DNA of 64,000 bases from Streptomyces sp. NBC_01498 (GTDB taxonomy: Bacteria; Actinomycetota; Actinomycetes; Streptomycetales; Streptomycetaceae), in assembly GCF_036327775.1 (NCBI RefSeq), contig NZ_CP109598.1:5220001-5284000 (forward strand). Reading direction: 5' to 3'. Below are positions 32,524 through 41,957 of this stretch, piece by piece. Position numbers and translations under genes: made by a program. The notes beneath the pieces were generated by a model. The model was not told where the DNA came from, searched no databases, and saw only the letters and a list, made by a program, of their open reading frames with translations. How positions within the stretch are numbered: the first letter of the stretch is position 1; each line of letters opens with the position of its first letter.

Positions 32524-33195
32524 GTGATTTCCGTCCGGTACGCCGACGACCGTCATCCCGGCGGTGATCTCCCCGCCGGGATCGAGTCCTTCCACGCCTT
32601 CTCCTTCGGGCAGTTCTACGCACCCGACAACCTCCGGTTCGGCGCCGTGATCGCCTGCAACGAGGAACGGCTGCGGCCCGGCGCCGGTTTCGACGAGCAT
32701 CCGCACAGCCACACCGAGATCGTCACCTGGGTCGTCGAGGGCGAGCTGACCCACCGCGACTCCGCCGGCCACGCCACGGTGGTGCGCCCCGGCGACGTCC
32801 AGCGGCTGAGCGCGGGCGGCGGCGTCCGGCACGTGGAGCGCAACGACGGGGAACAGCCGCTGGTCTTCGTCCAGATGTGGCTCGCACCCCTGGTGCCCGG
32901 CGGCGCGCCCCGGTACGAGATCGTGCGCGGTATCGCCGACTCCACGCCGTACGCGCTCCCCGAGGCGGGCGCGCTGCTGCACGTGCGCCGGCTCCCGGTG
33001 GGCGCGCGGGCCGCGATCCCCGCGGCGGCGTACGCGTATCTGCACGTCGTACACGGCCTGGTGGTCCTCGCGGGGGTGGAACTCGGCCCCGGCGACTCCG
33101 CGCGGATCACGGACTCCGACGGGCTCGAACTGGCGGCGGAGGAGCGGTCCGAGGTGCTGATCTGGGAGCTGGCCCCCGATCCGGCACGGGCCTGA
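32524..33195 (+). CDS. pirin family protein (bicupin)
   Basis: 223 residues from GTG 32524. N-terminal cupin with FDEHPHSHTEIVTWVVEGELTHRDS and GDVQRLSAGGGVRHVERN supplies the His residues that bind the single metal. Pirins act as quercetinase-like dioxygenases or as redox-responsive modulators; in Streptomyces a pirin protein has been reported to bind acyl-CoA dehydrogenase and affect beta-oxidation, which is notable given the divergent fasR. The stop codon directly abuts the stop of the convergent serine hydrolase gene. Confidence 0.88.
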   Translation: MISVRYADDRHPGGDLPAGIESFHAFSFGQFYAPDNLRFGAVIACNEERLRPGAGFDEHPHSHTEIVTWVVEGELTHRDSAGHATVVRPGDVQRLSAGGGVRHVERNDGEQPLVFVQMWLAPLVPGGAPRYEIVRGIADSTPYALPEAGALLHVRRLPVGARAAIPAAAYAYLHVVHGLVVLAGVELGPGDSARITDSDGLELAAEERSEVLIWELAPDPARA

Positions 33196-34008
33196 CTACC
33201 GCAGCTCGGCCAGCACCGCGTCCGTGAACGGCGGCCACGCCTCGATCGCCCACGGGCCGAAGTCCCGGTCGGTGAGCGCCACGCACGCCGCGCCCGCGTC
33301 CGGGTCGACCCACAGGAACGTACCGGACTGCCCGAAATGCCCGAACGTACGCGGGGACGACGAACCGCCCGTCCAATGTGGCGACTTGCCGTCCCTGATC
33401 TCGAAGCCGAGCCCCCAGTCGTTGGGCTTCTGCTGCCCGTAGCCCGGCAGTATCCCCGCCAGTCCCGGATGCGACACCGTCATCGCCGCCAGCACCGTAC
33501 GGGGGTCGAGCAGCCGGGGCGCCTGGAGTTCGGCGGCGAAGGCGGTCAGGTCGTCCACCGTCGAGACCCCGTCGCGGGCGGGCGAGCCGTCCAGCGACGT
33601 CGACGTCATCCCGAGCGGTTCGAGGACCGCCTGGCGCAGATACTCGCCGAACGGGATGTCCGTGACCTTCGTCAGGTGCTCGCCCAGCGCCTCGAAACCC
33701 GCGTTCGAGTAGATCCGGCGGGTGCCGGGCGGGGCGGTCACCCGGTACTCGTCGTAGGCCAGACCACTGGTGTGCGCCAGCAGATGGCGGACCGTGGAAC
33801 CCTCGGGGCCCGCCGGCTCGTCCAGCTCGACCGCCCCCTCCTCGTACGCCACCAGTACCGCGTACGCGGCCAGCGGCTTGGTCACCGACGCCAGCGGAAA
33901 GCGGCGCGAGAGGGGGCCGTGCGACCCGCTCACCGTGCCGTCCGCGCGTACGACGGCCGCCGCGGCCACCGGCACCGGCCAGTTCTCGATCATCGCCAGG
34001 CTCTGCAT
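33196..34008 (-). CDS. serine hydrolase of the beta-lactamase/DD-peptidase fold
   Basis: 270 residues without signal peptide. Active-site motifs of the class C beta-lactamase-like family: SVTK (SxxK, PLASVTKPLAAYA near 40-50), YSNAGFEALG (YxN), and HFGQSGTFLWVDP (KTG-like). Cytosolic members are usually esterases or D-amino peptidases rather than beta-lactamases. It reads toward the pirin gene, with stop codons touching at 33195/33196, so there is no terminator between them. Confidence 0.85.
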   Translation of the reverse strand: MQSLAMIENWPVPVAAAAVVRADGTVSGSHGPLSRRFPLASVTKPLAAYAVLVAYEEGAVELDEPAGPEGSTVRHLLAHTSGLAYDEYRVTAPPGTRRIYSNAGFEALGEHLTKVTDIPFGEYLRQAVLEPLGMTSTSLDGSPARDGVSTVDDLTAFAAELQAPRLLDPRTVLAAMTVSHPGLAGILPGYGQQKPNDWGLGFEIRDGKSPHWTGGSSSPRTFGHFGQSGTFLWVDPDAGAACVALTDRDFGPWAIEAWPPFTDAVLAELR

Positions 34009-34082
34009 GGTCCCGAGCGTAGACGGGCCCGTCCGGCGGGCCGACGCCGGTGCGGGAAGGGACGCAATTCACCCGGTGTCAC

Positions 34083-34113
34083 TTGCTTCGAGCGCACTCC
34101 AGGGTTTTACGGT
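34083..34113 (+). promoter_or_regulatory. MerR-type promoter with 19-bp spacer and central dyad
   Basis: TTGCTT at 34083-34088 and TACGGT at 34108-34113 are separated by 19 bp, the elongated spacing of MerR-controlled promoters. An imperfect dyad, CTTCGAGCGCACTCCAG, covers 34086-34102. The -10 ends 6 nt before ATG 34120, so the transcript is leaderless. Confidence 0.7.
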
Positions 34114-34119
34114 GACGGT

Positions 34120-34623
34120 ATGACGCTGATCGAGAGCACCGCGGTCCGGACGGACACCGGAGCCGTCACCGGAGCCGGTCCCGGGACGGAGACCGAGGAC
34201 ATATGCGTGGCGCCGCCGCCCACGCATCCCCGCCCGGCCGGCGAGGACCGGTACACGATCAGCGAAGTGGTCGCCTTCACCGGCCTCACCGCGCACACCC
34301 TGCGCTGGTACGAGCGGATCGGACTCATGCCGCACGTCGACCGCTCCCACACCGGGCAGCGCCGCTTCACCAACCGCGACCTCGACTGGCTCGGCCTCGT
34401 CGGCAAACTGCGCCTCACCGGCATGCCGGTCGCCGACATGGTCCGCTACGCCGAACTCGTCCGGGAGGGGGAGCACACCTTCGACCAGCGGGTGGACCTG
34501 CTGGAGCGGACCCGGCACGACGTACGTGCCCGGATCGCCGAACTCCAGGACACCCTCGCCGTACTCGACCACAAGATCGACTTCTACGCCGGTGCGCACC
34601 GCGCGTCGGAAAGGGCGTCATGA
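34120..34623 (+). CDS. MerR family transcriptional regulator
   Basis: 167 residues. An N-terminal 43-residue disordered tail precedes the MerR winged helix RYTISEVVAFTGLTAHTLRWYERIGLMPHVDRSHTGQRRF and a coiled-coil dimer helix. No metal-binding Cys cluster is present, so it is of the organic-ligand or AdhR/CueR-unlike group. It overlaps the next gene by ATGA, so the regulator and the aldo/keto reductase are co-translated. The promoter has the features of MerR control, so it should regulate its own operon. Confidence 0.92.
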   Translation: MTLIESTAVRTDTGAVTGAGPGTETEDICVAPPPTHPRPAGEDRYTISEVVAFTGLTAHTLRWYERIGLMPHVDRSHTGQRRFTNRDLDWLGLVGKLRLTGMPVADMVRYAELVREGEHTFDQRVDLLERTRHDVRARIAELQDTLAVLDHKIDFYAGAHRASERAS

Positions 34624-35645
34624 ACACCACGGGAAACACAGAGAAGATCGCCGAAGTCACCCTCGGCACCGGCGGACCCACCGTCGGTGTCCAGGGCTTC
34701 GGCGCCATGGGCATCAGCGAGTTCTACGGAGGCACCGACGAGACCGCCGCGAGGGACACCCTCGAAGCGACCGTCGAGGCCGGGGTCACCCTCATCGACA
34801 CCGCCGACGTCTACGGGCGCGGCGCCAACGAGACGTTCCTCGCGCCGTTCGTCGCCGCCCACCGCGACGGGATCACCCTCGCCACCAAGTTCGGCATCGA
34901 ACGCTCCGACGACCCCGACTTCCGGGGCATCCGCAACGACCCCGCGTACATCCGCACCGCAGTCGAGGGCTCCCTGCGGCGGCTGGGCGTCGACGTCATC
35001 GACCTCTACTACATGCACCGGCACAACCCGGCCGTCCCCTTCGCCGAGTCCGTCGGCGCCCTGGCCGAGCTGGTCGCCGCAGGCAAGGTCAAGCACCTCG
35101 GCCTCAGCGAGGTCACCGGGGCCGAACTGCGCGAGGCGCACCGGGTGCATCCCATCACCGCCCTCCAGTCCGAGTGGTCGCTGTTCTCCCGCGACACCGA
35201 GACGTCCGCCGTCGCCGCCGCCGCCGAACTCGGCGTCGCCCTCGTCCCGTACTCACCGCTCGGCCGCGGGTTCCTGACCGGTTCCTTCACCCAGGCCGAG
35301 ACGGAGCTGAAGGGCGCCGACATGCGGCGGTCCCAGCCCCGCTTCACCGGCGACAACGCGGCCCGGAACGCCGCGCTCCTGGAGCCGGTGCGCACCGTCG
35401 CCGCCGCGCACGGCGCGACCCTCGGGCAGATCGCGCTCGCCTGGGTGCAGCAGCGCGCCCAGGCACACGGGCTGACCGTCGTCCCCATCCCCGGCACCCG
35501 CAGCCGCGCGCGCCTGCTGGAGAACGCCGCCGCCACCCGGATCACCCTCACCCCCGGGGAGCTGGCGATCCTGGAGCCGATCGCCGGACGGGTCGCCGGC
35601 GACCGCTACCCCGACATGTCGGCGACGGCCGCCGCCCGCGAGTAG
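34620..35645 (+). CDS. aldo/keto reductase
   Basis: 341 residues, ATG overlapping the merR stop (ATGA), with GGAAAGG as ribosome site. The catalytic tetrad is visible: LIDTADVYGRGANE (Asp and Tyr), TLATKFGIE (Lys), DLYYMHRHNPAVP (His). The C-terminal NADPH site is VVPIPGTRSRARLLENAAA. It belongs to the AKR13/YakC-like group that reduces aldehydes such as methylglyoxal-type or plant carbonyls. Likely an inducible carbonyl-detoxifying enzyme under the linked MerR protein. Confidence 0.92.
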   Translation: MNTTGNTEKIAEVTLGTGGPTVGVQGFGAMGISEFYGGTDETAARDTLEATVEAGVTLIDTADVYGRGANETFLAPFVAAHRDGITLATKFGIERSDDPDFRGIRNDPAYIRTAVEGSLRRLGVDVIDLYYMHRHNPAVPFAESVGALAELVAAGKVKHLGLSEVTGAELREAHRVHPITALQSEWSLFSRDTETSAVAAAAELGVALVPYSPLGRGFLTGSFTQAETELKGADMRRSQPRFTGDNAARNAALLEPVRTVAAAHGATLGQIALAWVQQRAQAHGLTVVPIPGTRSRARLLENAAATRITLTPGELAILEPIAGRVAGDRYPDMSATAAARE

Positions 35646-35663
35646 CGATCCGCACTACGCGCG

Positions 35664-36563
35664 TCACAGCTCGGCCAGCAACTCGGCCTTCTTCGCGCTG
35701 AACTCGTCGTCCGTCACCAGCCCCGCCCGGTGCAACTCCCCGAGATGCCGGATGCGTTCGGCGATGTCCGCCGGGTGGCGGCGGCCCGACGCGATCGCCG
35801 GCACCGGGACGGGGCCGGGCCCACCGCTCCCGGCGGGGCCCGGCCCCGACGTCCGTACGGCCGCCAGCACCGCCGCCGCGAACGGCAGCGACTCGTGCAC
35901 AGGCCCGTAACCGAGGCCGAAGACCACGGCCGTCGGGTCGTGATCGGCCCGCGTGAACTCCCGCCGGTCCTCGCCCCGGCGCACCATCCGCAGATGGCCG
36001 TCGAACACCTCGGGTGAACGCCACTCGACGCCGCTCAGCTCCGGGACGGCGAAACTCTGGTCGCCCTGCTTCCACTTCGCGGACGACGCCCCGGTCCAGA
36101 ACCAGCGGAAGGTGACCTTCGACCCGTCGAAGGACACCTTGCCGTCGTACGCCTTGAAGTGCAGGGGCGCCGGGGGAGCGGCCACCAGGAAACGCTCGGC
36201 GGGCTCCCCGGCGTCGGCCGGCCCGGCGGCGGTGAGCGCGGCGCGCAACTCGTCCGCGTAGTACTCCGCGAGCGTCTCGCGCTCCGCCGGCAGCACCAGC
36301 CGGTACGGATCGCCGGAGTCCCGCAGCTGACCGTCCGCCGCCTCCATCAACGGGTCGGCGCCCGGCCGGGGGACGGCGCGCAGCACCACCGTGCCGCGCT
36401 TGCCCGGGGAGAGCGTCACCGACGCCAACGCCGCGTGCGGGACGCGCCGTTCGCGCAGCGCCTGGAACAGTTTCGGCGTACGTATCCCCCGTCCGAAGCG
36501 GATGAGCACGGAGTCGCTGTCGAACTCCCAGGTGGCATGAATTCCGGCCAGCACATCACCCAT
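35664..36563 (-). CDS. DUF4429 - SHOCT domain protein
   Basis: 299 residues from ATG 36563. Two DUF4429 (PH-like) domains cover about 5-85 and 135-210 (GIHATWEFDSDSVLIRFGRG, AYDGKVSFDGSKVTFRWF), and the C-terminus is a SHOCT module (ADIAERIRHLGELHRAGLVTDDEFSAKKAELL), a short helix pair common at the end of membrane or oligomeric proteins. Function unknown. A TAGGAT (minus strand, 36576-36571) lies 7 nt before the ATG, so the message should be leaderless; this also fixes the start. Confidence 0.82.
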   Translation of the reverse strand: MGDVLAGIHATWEFDSDSVLIRFGRGIRTPKLFQALRERRVPHAALASVTLSPGKRGTVVLRAVPRPGADPLMEAADGQLRDSGDPYRLVLPAERETLAEYYADELRAALTAAGPADAGEPAERFLVAAPPAPLHFKAYDGKVSFDGSKVTFRWFWTGASSAKWKQGDQSFAVPELSGVEWRSPEVFDGHLRMVRRGEDRREFTRADHDPTAVVFGLGYGPVHESLPFAAAVLAAVRTSGPGPAGSGGPGPVPVPAIASGRRHPADIAERIRHLGELHRAGLVTDDEFSAKKAELLAEL

Positions 36564-36576
36564 ATGCCACATCCTA

Positions 36577-36897
36577 GGCGGCGAACGCTCCCACGTCCCC
36601 TCTTCGAACCGGTGAGTTCTACGCGCGTCAGGTGCCCGGGGGGCGTGCGCGGGAGGCCGTGCGCGGGCCTCCCGGGCCGGAGCGCGCGGTTCCCCGCCGG
36701 CCCCCGGCGAGGGGCTGCCGTGCTCCGGCGGACCGGTCGGCGTCAACACCGTGCGATTCGGCGCGGCGGCCCGGCCCGGCGCTCCCGGCGGCTCCGTCGC
36801 CTGTTCGGGTGGTGTACGGCGAGACCCCCTTCCCGCCGGGCGGGCCGCCGGGTCAGAGTGCGCACAACTGATCGGCACCACACGGGGGTTCACCATC
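36577..36897. other. intergenic region between divergent genes, no gene seen
   Basis: 320 bp without a recognisable coding region. The distal part carries the promoter of the secreted I36-type protein gene, but no clear -35/-10 pair is apparent. Confidence 0.4.
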
Positions 36898-37350
36898 ATG
36901 CGTACGACCACGCCTGCCGTCCTGCCCGCACGCGCCGCCACGCGCGGGGGCACAGGCGCCCTCACGCGCGGCGCCAGGCACGCCACACTGCTCACCGCGG
37001 CGACCCTGGCCGCAGCGACGGCCCTGCTGCCCGCCGCCACCCCGGCCGCCTCCGCAGTCGCCGTACCGCGCGGCGCGTGCGGACCCGGCGAACTCTGCCT
37101 CTGGGGAAAGCCGGACTTCAAGGGCGCCCGGCAGATCCACGAGCTGTTCCGCACGGAGATCCAGAGCTGTGTCCCGCTGCCGCCCGGCACCGACGCCCAG
37201 TCCCTGGCCAACCGCACCGGACGGCCCGTCACCACCTACCAGTCGCACGAGTGCGAGGAGACCGGCGAGTTCGAGACGTACCCCGGCAAGGGCACCTGGG
37301 TCCCGCAGTCGCCCTACCGCGTACGGGCCTTCAAGGTCTGGGAACGCTGA
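36898..37350 (+). CDS. small secreted protein, peptidase inhibitor I36-like
   Basis: 150 residues with a long signal peptide (basic start, HATLLTAATLAAATALLPAATPAASA). The mature part has the beta-gamma-crystallin-like I36/SMI signature GPGELCLWGKPDFKGARQI and four Cys that could form two disulfides. Streptomyces I36 proteins include SMPI, an inhibitor of metalloproteases; many paralogues are of unknown target. GGGGG upstream of ATG 36898 is a plausible ribosome site. Confidence 0.75.
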   Translation: MRTTTPAVLPARAATRGGTGALTRGARHATLLTAATLAAATALLPAATPAASAVAVPRGACGPGELCLWGKPDFKGARQIHELFRTEIQSCVPLPPGTDAQSLANRTGRPVTTYQSHECEETGEFETYPGKGTWVPQSPYRVRAFKVWER

Positions 37351-37404
37351 GCGGGGGTACCCGCAGTTTCAGACAGCCCACATCCACCGACACAGGGAGT
37401 GATG

Positions 37405-37680
37405 ATGACGGGCTTCGGAAACACCCGGACACGCAAGCACCCTCGTTCACGCGGCCGGATGGGGTCACGGAACGGGACGGACCGCGTGACCATCGGAATA
37501 GTCGGCCTGGTCTTCGCCGTCCTGGGCCTGTTCGTCCTGTCGATCGTGCTCGGCCCGCTGGCCATCGTGCTGGGCTGGCTGGGCATGGGCCGGCGCTGGA
37601 GCACCGCGTACGTACCCGCGGTGATCGCCTTCGCGCTCGGCATCGTCGACACCGTCCTGGCGCTCATGTGGCTGGTCTGA
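37405..37680 (+). CDS. small DUF4190-like membrane protein
   Basis: 91 residues from ATG 37405 (AGGGAG 5 nt upstream; two more in-frame starts lie just before it). A basic N-terminus precedes two hydrophobic helices, TIGIVGLVFAVLGLFVLSIV and AYVPAVIAFALGIVDTVLAL, joined by LGWLGMGRRW. This is the helical hairpin of DUF4190 proteins, whose function is unknown. It follows the I36-like gene by 54 bp and may share its transcript. Confidence 0.75.
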   Translation: MTGFGNTRTRKHPRSRGRMGSRNGTDRVTIGIVGLVFAVLGLFVLSIVLGPLAIVLGWLGMGRRWSTAYVPAVIAFALGIVDTVLALMWLV

Positions 37681-37717
37681 CCGGCCACTTCGGGACCGGG
37701 TACGGAGACGGACCCCG

Positions 37718-37745
37718 GGTCCTGTCCGACCCGTCGGACAGGACC
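37718..37745. terminator. 12-bp perfect hairpin terminator
   Basis: GGTCCTGTCCGA at 37718-37729 pairs perfectly with 37734-37745 around a 4-nt loop. It follows the small membrane protein gene. Confidence 0.8.
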
Positions 37746-37876
37746 TGACAGCGTCCGGCCGGACCGGTGTGCGGCCGGCTGTCGTACCGTCGCTCTCCCA
37801 CGCCCGACCGGGCAGGGCGGCACCCGACAGCCGGCCCATTCCCGCGCCGACGGGCGGCACCTGGCCGCGTACGGGC

Positions 37877-37910
37877 GGTGGCCGGCCCCGTGTCCACGGA
37901 ACCGGCCACC
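37877..37910. terminator. two-step hairpin terminator of aceE
   Basis: GGTGGCCGG at 37877-37885 pairs with CCGGCCACC at 37902-37910, with an inner CCGTG/CACGG stem. It lies 22 bp after the aceE stop on the minus strand. Confidence 0.7.
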
Positions 37911-37932
37911 CACACCCTCGGTCGGAGACGCC

Positions 37933-40677
37933 CTACGCGTCGCCGCCCGCCACGCCCGGCTCCGCCGCCGCCACGTCCAGCAGCTGGTAGCGGTCCACCG
38001 CCTGCTTCAGCAGGGAGCGGTCCACCTTGCCCTCCCGCGCCAGCTCCGTGAGGACCGCGAGCGCGATCGACTCCGCGTCGATGTGGAAGAACCTGCGGGC
38101 CGCGCCCCGGGTGTCCGCGAAGCCGAAACCGTCCGCGCCCAGTGACTGGTACGTCCCCGGCACCCAGCGCGCGATCTGGTCCGGCACCGCGCGCATCCAG
38201 TCCGACACCGCGACGAACGGGCCCTCGGCGCCGGAGAGTTTGCGCGTCACGTACGGGACCCGCTGCTCCTCCTCCGGGTGGAGCAGGTTGTACCGCTCCA
38301 CCTCGACGGCGTCCCGGCGCAGCTCGTTCCAGGACGTCGCCGACCAGACGTCGGCCCGTACGTCCCACTGCTCGGCGAGGATCCGCTGGGCCTCCACGGC
38401 CCACGGCACGGCCACCCCGGACGCCAGGATCTGCGCCGGGATCGACCCGCTCTCGCCCTTCCTGAAGTGGTGGACGCCCTTGAGGATGCCCTCGACGTCC
38501 ACGTTCTCGGGCTCGGCCGGGTGCTGGATCGGCTCGTTGTAGACCGTGAGGTAGTAGAAGACGTTCGGGTCCTCGCCCGGATGCGGCTGCCCGTACATCC
38601 GGCGCAGCCCGTCCTCCATGATGTGCGCGATCTCGAAGCCGAACGCCGGGTCGTAGCTGACACAGCCCGGGTTGGTCGAGGCGAGCAGCTGCGAGTGCCC
38701 GTCCGCGTGCTGAAGCCCCTCACCGGTCAGCGTCGTACGGCCGGCGGTCGCGCCCAGGACGAAACCGCGCGCCAGCTGGTCGGCCATCTGCCAGAACTGG
38801 TCGCCGGTCCGCTGGAAACCGAACATCGAGTAGAAGACGTACACCGGGATCATCGGCTCGCCGTGCGTCGCGTACGCCGAACCCGCGGCGATCAGCGACG
38901 CCGTGCAGCCCGCCTCCGAAATGCCGTCGTGCAGCATCTGCCCGGTCGGCGACTCCTTGTAGGCGAGCAGCAGTTCCCGGTCGACCGACTCGTACTGCTG
39001 ACCGAGCGGGTTGTAGATCTTCGCGCTCGGGAAGAACGCGTCCATGCCGAAAGTGCGGTACTCGTCGGGCGCGATCAGCACGAAACGCTTGCCGATCTCC
39101 TTGTCCCGCATGAGGTCCTTCAGCACCCGCACAAACGCCATGGTCGTGGCGATCGACTGCTGGCCGGACCCCTTCTTCGCAGCCGCGTACGCCTTGTCGC
39201 CGGGCAGTTCGAGCGCCTTGGCGCGCACCACCCGGGTCGGTACGTACCCGTCCAGGCTCCGCCGGCGGTCGTGCATGTACTGGATCTCTTCCGAGTCCCG
39301 GCCCGGGTGGTAGTACGGCGGCTGGCCGTCCTCCAGCTCCTTGTCCGAGATCGGCAGGTGCAGCCGGTCCCGGAAGCCCTTCAGGTCCGAGACCGTCAGC
39401 TTCTTCATCTGGTGCGTCGCGTTGCGGCCCTCGAAGTTCGGACCCAGCGTCCAGCCCTTCACGGTCTGCGCGAGGATCACCGTCGGCTGGCCCTTGTGCG
39501 CCTTCGCCGCCGCGTACGCCGCGTACACCTTCTTGTGGTCGTGCCCGCCGCGCCCCAGATGCAGGATCTGCTCGTCGGTCATGTTCTCGACCATGGCGCG
39601 CAGCCGCTGGTCGTCCCCGAAGAAGTGGTCGCGGATGTACGCGCCGGTCTCCGTGGCGTACGTCTGGAACTGGCCGTCCGGCGTGGTGTTCAGCCGGTTC
39701 ACCAGCACACCGTCGCGGTCCTGCGCCAGCAGCGGGTCCCAGGAGCGGTCCCAGACGAGCTTGATGACGTTCCAGCCGGCGCCCCGGAACTGCGACTCCA
39801 GCTCCTGGATGATCTTGCCGTTGCCGCGCACCGGGCCGTCGAGCCGCTGAAGGTTGCAGTTGACGACGAACGTCAGGTTGTCCAGCCCCTCGCGGGCCGC
39901 GATCGACAGCTGGCCGAGCGACTCGGGCTCGTCCATCTCGCCGTCGCCCAGATACGCCCACACGTGCGACCGCGAGGTGTCGGCGATGCCGCGCGCCTCC
40001 ATGTAGCGGTTCATCCGGGCCTGGTAGATCGCGCCGAGCGGGCCGAGGCCCATCGAGACGGTCGGGAACTCCCAGAAGTCCGGCATCAGCCGCGGATGCG
40101 GATAGCTGGACAGCCCGTCCGGGGCCTTCGACTTCTCCTGGCGGAAGGCGTCGAGCCGCGCCTCGCTGAGCCGGTCCAGCAGGAAGGCGCGGGCGTAGAT
40201 GCCGGGGGAGGCGTGGCCCTGGAAGAAGATCTGGTCGCCGCCGTCACCCCCGTCCTTGCCCCGGAAGAAGTGGTTGAAGCCCACGTCGTACAGGGACGCG
40301 GAGGACGCGAAGGTGGCGATGTGACCGCCGACGCCGATGCCGGGGCGCTGCGCGCGGGAGACCATCACGGCGGCGTTCCAGCGCGTCGCGTTGAGGATCT
40401 TCCGCTCGATCTCCTCGTTGCCGGGGAAGAACGGCTCGTCCTTGGTGGCGATCGTGTTGACGTAGTCGGTGCTGCGCATCTCGGGCACGGCCACGCGCTT
40501 CTCGCGCGCCCGCTCGATCAGGCGGAGCATCAGATAGCGGGCGCGCTCACGCCCCCGTTCGTCGACGGCGGCGTCGAGCGAGTCGAGCCACTCCTGGGTC
40601 TCCTCGGGATCGAAGTCCGGGACCTGGCTGGGAAGGCCGCCAATGATGATCGGGTTGCGATCGGATCCGGAAGCCAC
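37933..40677 (-). CDS. aceE: pyruvate dehydrogenase E1 component, homodimeric
   Basis: 914 residues, GTG start with GAAGGAAA upstream. Contains the thiamine-diphosphate/Mg motif [20 protein letters not shown], and the length and sequence of the single-chain E1 of actinobacteria and enterobacteria rather than the alpha/beta type. It decarboxylates pyruvate and passes acetyl to the lipoyl E2. In actinobacteria it works with a shared E2/E2o complex, whose genes are elsewhere. Its place between fasR/fabD and DUF3052/ahpE is conserved in mycobacteria, linking acetyl-CoA supply to fatty acid synthesis. Confidence 0.96.
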   Translation of the reverse strand: MASGSDRNPIIIGGLPSQVPDFDPEETQEWLDSLDAAVDERGRERARYLMLRLIERAREKRVAVPEMRSTDYVNTIATKDEPFFPGNEEIERKILNATRWNAAVMVSRAQRPGIGVGGHIATFASSASLYDVGFNHFFRGKDGGDGGDQIFFQGHASPGIYARAFLLDRLSEARLDAFRQEKSKAPDGLSSYPHPRLMPDFWEFPTVSMGLGPLGAIYQARMNRYMEARGIADTSRSHVWAYLGDGEMDEPESLGQLSIAAREGLDNLTFVVNCNLQRLDGPVRGNGKIIQELESQFRGAGWNVIKLVWDRSWDPLLAQDRDGVLVNRLNTTPDGQFQTYATETGAYIRDHFFGDDQRLRAMVENMTDEQILHLGRGGHDHKKVYAAYAAAKAHKGQPTVILAQTVKGWTLGPNFEGRNATHQMKKLTVSDLKGFRDRLHLPISDKELEDGQPPYYHPGRDSEEIQYMHDRRRSLDGYVPTRVVRAKALELPGDKAYAAAKKGSGQQSIATTMAFVRVLKDLMRDKEIGKRFVLIAPDEYRTFGMDAFFPSAKIYNPLGQQYESVDRELLLAYKESPTGQMLHDGISEAGCTASLIAAGSAYATHGEPMIPVYVFYSMFGFQRTGDQFWQMADQLARGFVLGATAGRTTLTGEGLQHADGHSQLLASTNPGCVSYDPAFGFEIAHIMEDGLRRMYGQPHPGEDPNVFYYLTVYNEPIQHPAEPENVDVEGILKGVHHFRKGESGSIPAQILASGVAVPWAVEAQRILAEQWDVRADVWSATSWNELRRDAVEVERYNLLHPEEEQRVPYVTRKLSGAEGPFVAVSDWMRAVPDQIARWVPGTYQSLGADGFGFADTRGAARRFFHIDAESIALAVLTELAREGKVDRSLLKQAVDRYQLLDVAAAEPGVAGGDA

Positions 40678-41257
40678 ACTTTTCCTTCGCTGTTCGGGTC
40701 GTGTCGCGCCTCGCGACCGGGCCGGCGCCGGTCCTGAGACCGTTTACGTCGTCCCCCGCGGGGCACCTGGGGGTCCTGCTGGGTACTGCGCTGATGCGTG
40801 CGGGTGCCTGCCTCTGCCGCAGCCGGGGGAGAGGAGCGGGGAGCGGGCCGTACGGCGCCTCCATCGTGTACCGCGACGACGGAAACGTCACCTCTACCGA
40901 GGGGTAACCCGCACCCGGCGGCGGATTCCGCCCGATCATGGCGCCCGCCCGGGTTCCGGGCCGGGCGAAACCGCAATCTTACGCCCAAGGCGCCCATGGG
41001 TTTCGTTCGGCCGTTCGGACGCGAATGGCGTATCGATGCCGCGTAGGATGACAAAGAGGGCGGAAAGTCCGCCGGGGGATTACGGCCGGTGTTACAGGGG
41101 TGTCAGGAGATGCGACGAAGCGGCCCGGAACGTACCCGTTTCGGCGGTCTCGGCCGTCGGGTACTTGCGCGATCCGCCCGGCCCGTGTGGACTACGGCCA
41201 GCACCCCGCGTACGCGCGTGGCTGAAGCATTTTCCAAACATGATCAGGAGGCAATCC
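40678..41257. promoter_or_regulatory. 580-bp divergent promoter region of aceE and the DUF3052 gene
   Basis: No gene is supported. On the plus strand TAGGAT at 41044-41049 is a -10 candidate, followed by a small perfect hairpin GGCGGA-AAG-TCCGCC at 41059-41073 and a long leader to the DUF3052 start. The length suggests regulation from both sides. Confidence 0.4.
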
Positions 41258-41695
41258 GTGAGCGCGACCGCGGACCACGCGGAGGAACGGACCAACGTTG
41301 CCGCGAGGCTTGGGTTCGAACCCGGACAGGTGGTCCAGGAGATCGGCTACGACGACGACGTCGAGCAGGAGCTCCGTGAGTCCATCGAGGCCGTCATCGG
41401 CCAGGAGCTCGTCGACGAGGACTACGAGGACGTGGCCGACGCCGTCGTGCTGTGGTTCCGCGACGACGACGGTGACCTGACGGACGCGCTGGTGGACGCC
41501 ATCGGTCTGATCGAGGAGGGCGGCGCGGTCTGGCTGCTGACGCCCAAGACCGGCCGTGCCAACTACGTCGAGCCCAGCGACATCAACGAGGCCGCCCAGA
41601 CCGCCGGCCTGGCTCAGACCAAGAGCATCAACGCCGGCAAGGACTGGACGGGCAGTCGGCTGGTCACGCCCAAGGCGGCGAAGTCCAAGCGCTGA
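41258..41695 (+). CDS. DUF3052 family protein
   Basis: 145 residues from GTG 41258 (AGGAGG 7 nt upstream). Acidic centre (YDDDVEQELRESIEAVIGQELVDEDYEDVADAVVLWFRDDDGDLTDAL) and C-terminal EGGAVWLLTPKTGR..NYVEPSDINEAAQTAGL, as in the actinobacterial DUF3052 family. Function unknown. Its fixed position between aceE and the peroxiredoxin gene, also seen in M. tuberculosis, suggests a link to acetyl-CoA or thiol metabolism, which is inference only. Confidence 0.9.
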   Translation: MSATADHAEERTNVAARLGFEPGQVVQEIGYDDDVEQELRESIEAVIGQELVDEDYEDVADAVVLWFRDDDGDLTDALVDAIGLIEEGGAVWLLTPKTGRANYVEPSDINEAAQTAGLAQTKSINAGKDWTGSRLVTPKAAKSKR

Positions 41696-41957
41696 GACCA
41701 GGCACGGGAGAGCGGGCGCCGAGCAGGCACCGCATCCGAGCGCGACAGCCGGAGCGGGGGCCCGGACGACCTGCCCCGTGATCCTCGTACGCACTGACGG
41801 CCCCCGTCGGCACCCGCCGCCGGGGGCCCTTGCGTAGGCTGGCGGAATCGGCCGCGGGGCCCGTCGCGCACGGTCCGGCGCGGCCGGGAGAGCGGCGAGG
41901 AGCCGGAGCCCGGTCCCACGGAGCCGGGGTGCGAGGGAACGACGGGGAGGACGGCGG

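Noticed and set aside
40701..41046. Short plus-strand open frames in the aceE upstream region
   Set aside because: No ribosome site, no family similarity, and they lie within a divergent promoter region.
41308..41322. tRNA-like GGGTTCGAACCC T-loop
   Set aside because: It lies inside the DUF3052 coding region and encodes LGFEPG. No acceptor or anticodon stem fits around it.
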